DNA of 25,976 bases from a virus. Below, piece after piece: positions 1-5,486 of the stretch (positions are counted from its first letter, which is position 1; every line of letters begins with the position of its first letter). Under the pieces are notes generated by a model. That model was not told the DNA's origin. It did no database searches and worked only from the letters and a program-made list of their open reading frames with translations. The stretch covers positions 1 through 25,976 of IMG/VR virus record IMGVR_UViG_3300030012_001451; one strand, written 5' to 3'. A program made the translations under genes and the position numbers.

Positions 1-522
1 GAGTGTAAGTATATAGTAGACGTTTACAGATCCAAATATAACAAAATATCAGAGTTGTGGAGACAAGCTGACAGGTGTTTACAAAGTATCTTGGATAGAA
101 CAGGAAACATTTTAGGTAGAAAGGGCGCATTACTATTTGACTCAACCGAAGAAGGATTTCAATTACCGAATAAACTATGGCAAAGATACAAAGGACTTCA
201 TATCACAACAGATGAAAAAGGACTAGCTCAATATTCTTATAAGACCAGAGACACCACAACAAGTATATATGGTGGTAAACTTATAGAGAACGTATGTCAG
301 GCTTTGGCACGATGTGTCGTTGCTCAACAAATGGCAAAAATAGCTAATAGATATAAGGTTGTATTAACAGTTCACGATGCAGTTGCTTGTATAGTAAAAG
401 AAGAAGAGGTAGATGAGGGATTAGCATACGTTGAAGAATGTATGAAGTGGCGCCCTAGTTGGTGCAAAGATCTACCTCTCGATTGTGAACTAGGTTCAGG
501 TAAAAGTTATGGAGACACCTAA
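1..522 (+). CDS. Family A (Pol I-type) DNA polymerase, C-terminal fragment
   Basis: This is the C-terminal palm and finger end of the phage replicative DNA polymerase, which extends the new strand at the fork. The frame is open from base 1, so the 5' part of the gene lies outside the window; a start at the TTG near base 55 would be artificial. In fragment numbering, residues 90-104 read YGGKLIENVCQALAR, the conserved helix seen in T7-like and bacterial Pol I enzymes. Residues 124-128 read VHDAV, motif C, with catalytic Asp126. The exonuclease domain, if present, is upstream. The stop overlaps the start of the exonuclease gene by 14 nt, so the two are probably translated together. The family call is firm; the subgroup cannot be judged from this fragment. 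Confidence 0.92.
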   Translation, partial: ECKYIVDVYRSKYNKISELWRQADRCLQSILDRTGNILGRKGALLFDSTEEGFQLPNKLWQRYKGLHITTDEKGLAQYSYKTRDTTTSIYGGKLIENVCQALARCVVAQQMAKIANRYKVVLTVHDAVACIVKEEEVDEGLAYVEECMKWRPSWCKDLPLDCELGSGKSYGDT

Positions 523-1186
523 AAAGTATTCGTGGTCATACTCGGCATTGAGTATGTACAAAATGTGTCCTAAAAAATATTATCATTTAAAAGTTGCAAA
601 AGATGTTGTAGAACCACAGACAGAAGCACTTACATTTGGTAATAGAGTACACAAGGTAGCTGAAGATCATCTAAAAGAAAACGTATCACTACCAAAAGAA
701 CTAGATTACTTGAGTGGTATGTTGTCTAAATTAAAAGAACTACAAGGAGATAGACTGTGCGAATATCGTATGGGGTTAACTAGAGACTTAGAACCTTGTG
801 GGTTTTTTGGTAAAGATGTGTGGTGGAGAGGTATTGCAGACTTGATAGTTTTGGGAGACGATAAAGCGTATCTTATTGATTATAAGACAGGAAAAAGCAG
901 TAAATATGCGGATGTAAAGCAGTTAGAAATATTATCCTTGGCAATCTTTAAACATTTCCCTAAAATAAAGAAAGTAAAAGCAGGTTTATTATTTGTCATA
1001 TCTAAAGATTTTATAAAAGCTAACTACAAGGCAGAAGACCAAGAAGAGAGTTGGTCATACTGGTTTGATAATACAAACAATTTAGAAGACTCTTTTAAAT
1101 CAGATACGTGGAACGCTAAACCAAACTTTACTTGTAAAAATTATTGCGCTGTATTAAGTTGTCCTCACAATGGGAGAGCAGATTAA
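509..1186 (+). CDS. PD-(D/E)XK exonuclease, Cas4/RecB-like, probable Fe-S cluster
   Basis: A 225-residue nuclease of the PD-(D/E)XK superfamily. Visible motifs are GNRVHKVAE (the early G-x-x-x-H helix), GIADLIV (catalytic Asp), DYKTGK (the core D...xK pair) and a following QLE helix. One early cysteine, Cys20 in MCPKKYY, and three at the end (Cys209, Cys213, Cys218) match the four-cysteine layout that binds a 4Fe-4S cluster in Cas4 and AddB. In phages such proteins usually act as 5' or 3' DNA exonucleases in recombination or host DNA breakdown, here next to the polymerase. No cas genes are nearby, so a replication or recombination role is more likely than adaptation. The start at 509 overlaps the polymerase end and has a modest AGG upstream. 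The family is confident; polarity and exact role are inferred. Confidence 0.87.
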   Translation: METPKKYSWSYSALSMYKMCPKKYYHLKVAKDVVEPQTEALTFGNRVHKVAEDHLKENVSLPKELDYLSGMLSKLKELQGDRLCEYRMGLTRDLEPCGFFGKDVWWRGIADLIVLGDDKAYLIDYKTGKSSKYADVKQLEILSLAIFKHFPKIKKVKAGLLFVISKDFIKANYKAEDQEESWSYWFDNTNNLEDSFKSDTWNAKPNFTCKNYCAVLSCPHNGRAD

Positions 1187-1187
1187 A

Positions 1188-1463
1188 ATGCCATACGTAA
1201 ACAAACCTAGACCTTATAAGAAAGAATATAAAAAACAAAAAGCACGTGGTGAACATAAAGACCGCATGGAACGTCAACGTGCTAGACGTGCGATGGATAA
1301 AAAATATCCTGACAAAAATAAAAATGGTAAAGCAGACAAACGTGAAGGTAAAGATATATCTCACAAGAAACCGTTAAGTAAAGGTGGCACAAACAAAGAC
1401 GGATACAAGGTAGAGTCAAAAAAGAAAAATAGATCTCGCAATTATAAAAAGAAAAAAGTATAA
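1188..1463 (+). CDS. Small very basic protein with HNH-like core
   Basis: About 91 residues, extremely rich in Lys and Arg. The segment DISHKKPLSKGGTN followed by KKKNRSRN resembles the core of small phage HNH nucleases (H-x-x-P-L-x-x-G-G...N...N-R-S). No zinc-binding CxxC pairs are present, and the last position of the triad is Asn rather than His, a variant known in the superfamily. I chose ATG 1188 over ATG 1170 because GGAGAG at 1173-1178 sits 9 nt upstream and the two genes then do not overlap. Small HNH proteins in phages nick DNA during packaging or homing; in the replication module this one may instead be a processing nuclease or simply a DNA-binding protein. The assignment rests on one short motif. 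Confidence 0.6.
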   Translation: MPYVNKPRPYKKEYKKQKARGEHKDRMERQRARRAMDKKYPDKNKNGKADKREGKDISHKKPLSKGGTNKDGYKVESKKKNRSRNYKKKKV

Positions 1464-1468
1464 TGTTC

Positions 1469-1523
1469 TCTGACTAAGTAAAAATGTTACTTTGGTCTAT
1501 ACGAGTATTTAAAGGAGAGCGTT
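1469..1523 (+). promoter_or_regulatory. Promoter/operator-like leader before the SNF2 helicase gene
   Basis: This intergenic stretch aligns with the leader at 3067-3125: a TGAC box, GTAAAAATG, TACT, TACGA and a final AAAGGAGAGC ribosome binding site occur in the same order. The core AGTAA-AAATG-TTACT (1477-1491) is a perfect 5-bp inverted repeat, which could be an operator. CTGACT (1470-1475) could be a -35 box. The -10 is weaker than in the second copy: TCTATA at 1496-1501, preceded by TG as in extended -10 promoters. SD AAAGGAGAG (1511-1519) serves ATG 1524. Confidence 0.5.
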
Positions 1524-3071
1524 ATGGAGATTATAGACAACAAGGCTTTGTTACTGAAAGTACGTCAGCCAAACAAAATCACAGAAGTTATACCAAAAAG
1601 TAAATCACTTTCTTCTAACGAAGTATTAGTAAATTGGGGTTTAGAAGAAGCACAAGTTTTAAAAAATCTAAAGATAAAAAATGTCCCTAGTCCGATATGT
1701 AGAAACTACAAGTGGGGCGGTAAATTCAAACCGTTTGAGCATCAAAAAGAAACATCTTCATTCCTAACATTAAATCGTCGTGCGTTTGTTTTTAACGAGC
1801 AAGGCACGGGTAAAACAGCTAGTGTAATATGGGCGGCTGATTATTTAATGAAACTAGGGTTTATTAAAAGAGTTTTAGTGTTATGTCCTCTATCTATCAT
1901 GCAGTCTGCGTGGGGTGGGGACTTATTTAAATTTGCTATTCACAGGTCGGTGGCGATAGCCCATAGCTATTCACGAGAAAAAAGAATAGAAGTTGTAAAC
2001 TCTGATGCTGAATTTGTTATATGTAACTATGATGGATTGCAGATTATACGAGATGCAGTAAACAACAATGAGTTTGACCTTGTAGTGGTAGACGAAGCAA
2101 ACGCATACAAAACGGTTACTACAAAGAGATGGAAGATACTAAACTCAATAATAAAACCGCACACGTGGGTATGGATGCTGACAGGCACACCTGCATCGCA
2201 ATCGCCTACAGATGCGTATGGTCTGGCTAGGATTATAAATCCCGCTAATGTGCCTAAGTATTTCGGTACGTTCAAAGATCTTGTCATGTATAAAGTATCT
2301 CAGTTTATATGGCTACCAAAAGAAAAAGCAGAAGACGTAGTTCACAAAGCACTACAACCTGCAATACGTTTCACAAAAGAAGATTGTTTGGACTTACCAG
2401 ACATGACTTACACAACTAGACAAATTCCTCTTACAAAACAACAGTCTAAATATTATGAACGCATGAGAAAAGATATGATGACTATTGCAGCAGGAGAAGA
2501 AATAACTTCTGTTAATGCCGCTGCAAACTTAAACAAACTCTTACAATTATCTTGCGGTGCAGTATATACGGATAATGGAGATACGGTAGAGTTTGATGTA
2601 TCTAATAGATTACAAGTGTTAACCGAAGTTATAGATGAGGCAAGCCACAAAGTTATTGTATTTGCACCTTATCGCCATGCTATAAATTTAATAGAAGATT
2701 ACTTACTCAAAAATAAGTATACGTGTGATGTAATACACGGTGGAGTTACGGTAAACAACAGAACAGAAATATTCAACAAGTTTCAAACAACAAAAGACCC
2801 TAGAGTTTTAGTCATACAACCGCAAGCCGCATCGCATGGCGTGACACTTCATGCCGCAAATGTGGTGGTGTATTGGTCGGCTGTCATGTCTGTGGAAACG
2901 TATTTACAAGCAAATGCAAGAGTACACAGGGCAGGTCAAAGCAATCCATGCACTGTCGTACACTTACAAGGGTCTCATGCAGAAAAGAAAATGTACAAAA
3001 TGCTTCAGTCGAAAATAGATGTTCACAATAAACTTGTAGATTTATATAAAAATATTTTGGAGGAGGATTGA
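1524..3071 (+). CDS. SNF2-family superfamily 2 helicase
   Basis: A 515-residue two-lobed SF2 ATPase. Motif I is EQGTGKT (92-98), motif Ia lies near VLVLCPLSI (118-125), motif II is DEAN (190-193) and motif III is TGTP (220-223). The second lobe contains KVIVFAPYRHA and motif VI QANARVHRAGQ (462-472), whose R-x-H-R-x-G-Q form is typical of SNF2 rather than DEAD-box enzymes. Such proteins translocate on double-stranded DNA and remodel protein-DNA complexes or forks. Compact SNF2 helicases without extra domains recur in marine phage replication modules, and the setting between nuclease and SSB-like genes suggests fork or recombination work. A strong SD (AAAGGAGAG) precedes ATG 1524. The substrate is not visible from sequence. 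Confidence 0.94.
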   Translation: MEIIDNKALLLKVRQPNKITEVIPKSKSLSSNEVLVNWGLEEAQVLKNLKIKNVPSPICRNYKWGGKFKPFEHQKETSSFLTLNRRAFVFNEQGTGKTASVIWAADYLMKLGFIKRVLVLCPLSIMQSAWGGDLFKFAIHRSVAIAHSYSREKRIEVVNSDAEFVICNYDGLQIIRDAVNNNEFDLVVVDEANAYKTVTTKRWKILNSIIKPHTWVWMLTGTPASQSPTDAYGLARIINPANVPKYFGTFKDLVMYKVSQFIWLPKEKAEDVVHKALQPAIRFTKEDCLDLPDMTYTTRQIPLTKQQSKYYERMRKDMMTIAAGEEITSVNAAANLNKLLQLSCGAVYTDNGDTVEFDVSNRLQVLTEVIDEASHKVIVFAPYRHAINLIEDYLLKNKYTCDVIHGGVTVNNRTEIFNKFQTTKDPRVLVIQPQAASHGVTLHAANVVVYWSAVMSVETYLQANARVHRAGQSNPCTVVHLQGSHAEKKMYKMLQSKIDVHNKLVDLYKNILEED

Positions 3072-3125
3072 CATTGTAAAAATGCTACTGTAATATTTAC
3101 GAACGTGTTTTAAAAGGAGAGCCAG
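3067..3125 (+). promoter_or_regulatory. Sigma70-type promoter and SD before the Gp157-like gene
   Basis: TTGACA (3068-3073), a 17-nt spacer and TAATAT (3091-3096) form a near-perfect host sigma70 promoter; transcription would start near 3103. The -35 box overlaps the stop codon of the helicase gene. SD AAGGAGAG (3114-3121) lies just before ATG 3126. The spacer carries the GTAAAAATGCTAC segment that is also found at 1478-1490, so both promoters may share an operator in the -35/-10 spacer. Confidence 0.78.
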
Positions 3126-3512
3126 ATGAAAGTAGATAAGTTAGTCAAGATTTATATAAAAATGAGAGACAGACGTTCTGAACTCAAAACCGCATTTGAG
3201 AAAGAAGACGAACGCATAAAAGATGGTATGCGTGTAATAGAAAACGAACTTCTTGAAGTTTGTAGAGAAACAGGCGCTGAAAGTTTACGCACCGATTTTG
3301 GTACAGTAACTAGACGTGTAACCAAGAGATATCACACTGTTGATTGGGAATCTATGTACCAGTTTATAAAGGACAACAATGTCTTAGAGTTACTGGAAAA
3401 ACGCATAGCACAATCAAACATGAGTACATTCCTACAAGAAAACCCAGACAAGCTACCTCCGGGACTTAACGTAGACAGTCGTTACGCAATAACTGTTCGT
3501 AGGAAAACTTAA
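3126..3512 (+). CDS. Gp157-like coiled-coil protein of the replication module
   Basis: A 128-residue hypothetical protein. Residues 1-48 are charged and helical (MKVDKLVKIYIKMRDRR onward) and look like an N-terminal coiled coil. The middle GTVTRRVTKRYHTVDW and the end LPPGLNVDSRYAITVRRKT match the general pattern of small phage proteins of the Gp157-like kind that sit beside SSB and primase genes. Their function is not established; a recombination-mediator or SSB-accessory role is often guessed. No catalytic motif is visible. The gene follows the best promoter in the window, so it probably heads a transcript that includes the downstream genes. Its stop TAA overlaps the next ATG by 1 nt (TAATG), which implies translational coupling. 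Confidence 0.72.
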   Translation: MKVDKLVKIYIKMRDRRSELKTAFEKEDERIKDGMRVIENELLEVCRETGAESLRTDFGTVTRRVTKRYHTVDWESMYQFIKDNNVLELLEKRIAQSNMSTFLQENPDKLPPGLNVDSRYAITVRRKT

Positions 3513-4204
3513 TGAAAAGAATAAGTATCAAAGACAATGTTTGGAGTTTAATCTTTAACGGTAAAGAGATTAGTCGGTCTGAAGATAAGACTCTAAATGT
3601 AGTTATAGTAGGTGCTACTGAACATATATCACGTATTTACTATACGTCTGATTATAATCAAAGTGACCAGAGAAAGCCTGATTGTTACTCTGTGGATGGC
3701 ACTAAACCTCATCCTTCTGTGCAAAATGCACAAAGTTTAACTTGCATTGGTTGTGATAAAAATATAAAGGGGTCAGGCGCAGGGTCGTCTAAAGCTTGTA
3801 AATTTCAACAACGCATAGCGGTTGTTTTAGCAGGTGATATAGAGGGCAACGTGTATGCGTTAAATATACCGTCTAAATCTATATTTGGTGAAGGGGAATT
3901 GAAAAAGTGGCCTTTACAAGCATATTGTAAAAAACTAGCTAATAATGGAGCGCCTATAACATCTGTTGTTACAGAGATGTGTTTACACAAAGATTCTTTT
4001 GGTTCACGCATAACTTTTCAACCAACTAAAATACTAGACGATGATGAATTTAAGAAAGCCTTGAAACAATCAGAGTCTATAGCTACAAAAGAAGCCATAG
4101 ATGTGTCTTTTGAAACTCATGTTGATGAAAATAATTTAGATATAACGTCTAAAGAAAACTTTATTAACGTGGCTCGTGCGATGGGTATGATCGCTGACAT
4201 TTAA
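3512..4204 (+). CDS. Conserved phage protein with a cysteine cluster, possible DNA-binding accessory
   Basis: A 230-residue protein. The N-terminal half holds a cysteine motif: PDCYSVDG, then LTCIGCDKNIKGSG, then KACKFQQRIAVV. The four cysteines (C-x38..40-C-x2-C-x13..15-C by eye) could bind zinc. The rest is beta-rich with no known enzyme motif. The last 14 residues contain FINVARAMGM (217-226), which resembles a peptide at the start of the next protein. Similar proteins occur next to SSB genes in many phages and have no agreed function; single-strand DNA binding or a clamp-like accessory role is plausible but inferred. It starts by TAATG overlap with the preceding gene and has AGGAAA 6 nt upstream. 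Confidence 0.65.
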   Translation: MKRISIKDNVWSLIFNGKEISRSEDKTLNVVIVGATEHISRIYYTSDYNQSDQRKPDCYSVDGTKPHPSVQNAQSLTCIGCDKNIKGSGAGSSKACKFQQRIAVVLAGDIEGNVYALNIPSKSIFGEGELKKWPLQAYCKKLANNGAPITSVVTEMCLHKDSFGSRITFQPTKILDDDEFKKALKQSESIATKEAIDVSFETHVDENNLDITSKENFINVARAMGMIADI

Positions 4205-4218
4205 AAAGGAGAAACTAT

Positions 4219-5217
4219 ATGTCAAACATAAAACTGGTAGGTGGTAACGATTTTAACGCTTTAGCAGAAGCTATGGGTATGACCCAAGATGCTAATACAA
4301 AGACTCAAAGTAGCACTTTGCCTAGGCTAAAAATTATACATAAGCCAATAATGGGTGAAGAAGAGATAAAAGGTAAAAAAAGAAAAGTCGAAGTCGTAGA
4401 TGCAGGTTCTTTTTGTTTAGAAAGACTAGATACTGATGGTTCTAAGATATATGATTCTGACGGCATAGTAATAAGGTTATTTTGCCAAAGATTTATGTAC
4501 GAAAGATATGTGCCTGAAGGCGAAGATTCTGGTTATTACGTTAAGTCGGTCATGGGTTTAGATTTGAAATCTGATCTAAAAGATACTGACGGTACAGTAA
4601 ATTGTGGTAGACCTAGTAAATATGTTGAAGACTTCGATAGTTTACCGCAAGAAACAAAGGACATCATGAGAGCGACTAAAAGAGTGAGAGTTCTTTTTGG
4701 TGAGGCTAATTTTGCAGGTGCTTTGGATGAAAATGGTAATGTAATAAAAGATGGTTCGGTAGATAAACCCATACCTTTTGTCTGGGAGGTTAAAAACAAA
4801 GATGCTTTCAAAATTATGGGCGTACCTGTTGCTGATATGATATCAAAAAATTTACTTTTACCTCAATGCAAAATTAGTTTAGGAACTAGAAAAGAATCAG
4901 GGCAAAGTGGTATTGAATTTTATTTACCTGATGATGTGAAAATAGAGTCTGGCGACCCAATAGAATTAACAACAGACGACCAAGACCTGTTTAACGATAT
5001 AGCTGAATGGATTAAGTCTTATAACGATTGGGTTGAGGGCCAATCAGGTGGTAAAAACAAGTTAAATGGCGCTACTGCAAACAAAGATGTTCTTGAAGTT
5101 ACATCAGCTAAAAAAGTAGAGGAGCCAAAAAAGGTCACTACTAAAAAGGAAAAAGAGACTCCATCTAAAGTTGATGTAGAGAAAGTCATTGATGAATGGG
5201 ACGACGACGAGGAGTAA
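4219..5217 (+). CDS. SSB-like protein with acidic C-terminal tail
   Basis: A 332-residue protein without a domain I can name firmly. Its layout resembles phage single-stranded DNA-binding proteins: a compact beta-rich body (about 30-270), then a Lys/Glu/Pro linker (about 285-320) and a strongly acidic end, DEWDDDEE. In SSBs and T7 gp2.5 the acidic tail recruits polymerase and helicase. Residues 12-21 (FNALAEAMGM) match the C-terminal peptide of the preceding protein at six of ten positions. Strong SD AAGGAG (4206-4211) precedes ATG 4219. A sequence-specific recombination annealing protein is the main alternative. The genomic position, between the accessory protein and the primase-helicase, supports a role at the fork. 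Confidence 0.6.
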   Translation: MSNIKLVGGNDFNALAEAMGMTQDANTKTQSSTLPRLKIIHKPIMGEEEIKGKKRKVEVVDAGSFCLERLDTDGSKIYDSDGIVIRLFCQRFMYERYVPEGEDSGYYVKSVMGLDLKSDLKDTDGTVNCGRPSKYVEDFDSLPQETKDIMRATKRVRVLFGEANFAGALDENGNVIKDGSVDKPIPFVWEVKNKDAFKIMGVPVADMISKNLLLPQCKISLGTRKESGQSGIEFYLPDDVKIESGDPIELTTDDQDLFNDIAEWIKSYNDWVEGQSGGKNKLNGATANKDVLEVTSAKKVEEPKKVTTKKEKETPSKVDVEKVIDEWDDDEE

Positions 5218-5220
5218 TAT

Positions 5221-5454
5221 ATGTCAAAAGGTTACTCTATACAATTTGTTAACGCAGTCAATGAAGCTGACTCAAATTTGTTAGGTGTAAAACTAGGTTT
5301 AATTTGTGTAAAAAACGATATACCTGTAAATGATGTGGCTGAGTATCTTAGTGTTACTCGCATGACGGTCTATAATTGGTTTAAAGGCATTACTACAATT
5401 CAAGACCCACACATTAAACAGGTAGAAAAGTTAGTTGCTAAATTAAAAAATTAG
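5221..5454 (+). CDS. Small helix-turn-helix DNA-binding protein
   Basis: A 77-residue protein whose centre, VNDVAEYLSVTRMTVYNWFKG (about residues 35-55), is a clear helix-turn-helix: a first helix with Ala, a turn, and a recognition helix ending in VYNWF. The protein is almost entirely this domain plus a Lys-rich end, like Cro/XRE or MerR-type small regulators. The start is 3 nt after the SSB-like stop with AGGAG (5211-5215) upstream, so it is in the same transcript. It is the only obvious DNA-binding regulator in the window and therefore a candidate reader of the inverted repeat shared by the two leaders at 1469 and 3067; that link is inference. The stop codon lies inside the G-run of the following hairpin. 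Confidence 0.8.
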   Translation: MSKGYSIQFVNAVNEADSNLLGVKLGLICVKNDIPVNDVAEYLSVTRMTVYNWFKGITTIQDPHIKQVEKLVAKLKN

Positions 5455-5486
5455 GGGGGTAACTCCCCCTGACCTAGGGGATTATT
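5453..5486 (+). promoter_or_regulatory. Alternative hairpins over the primase-helicase ribosome binding site
   Basis: Two stems compete for the same C-run. Hairpin 1 pairs AGGGGG (5453-5458) with CCCCCT (5465-5470), loop 6 nt. Hairpin 2 pairs CCCCT (5466-5470) with AGGGG (5476-5480), loop GACCT. The AGGGG of hairpin 2 is the only plausible SD for ATG 5487, 6 nt away. Hairpin 1 would leave the SD free and hairpin 2 would hide it. There is no T-run after either stem, so this is not a terminator. Ribosomes finishing the HTH gene (stop 5452-5454) would disrupt hairpin 1. Confidence 0.55.

Noticed and set aside
509-1186. Cas4-like nuclease as part of a CRISPR adaptation system
   Set aside because: No cas1, cas2 or repeat array is present; phage replication genes surround it, where RecB/Cas4-type nucleases are common.
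5453-5480. GC-rich hairpin after the HTH gene as a terminator
   Set aside because: No T-run follows; the next gene is on the same strand with its SD inside the structure.
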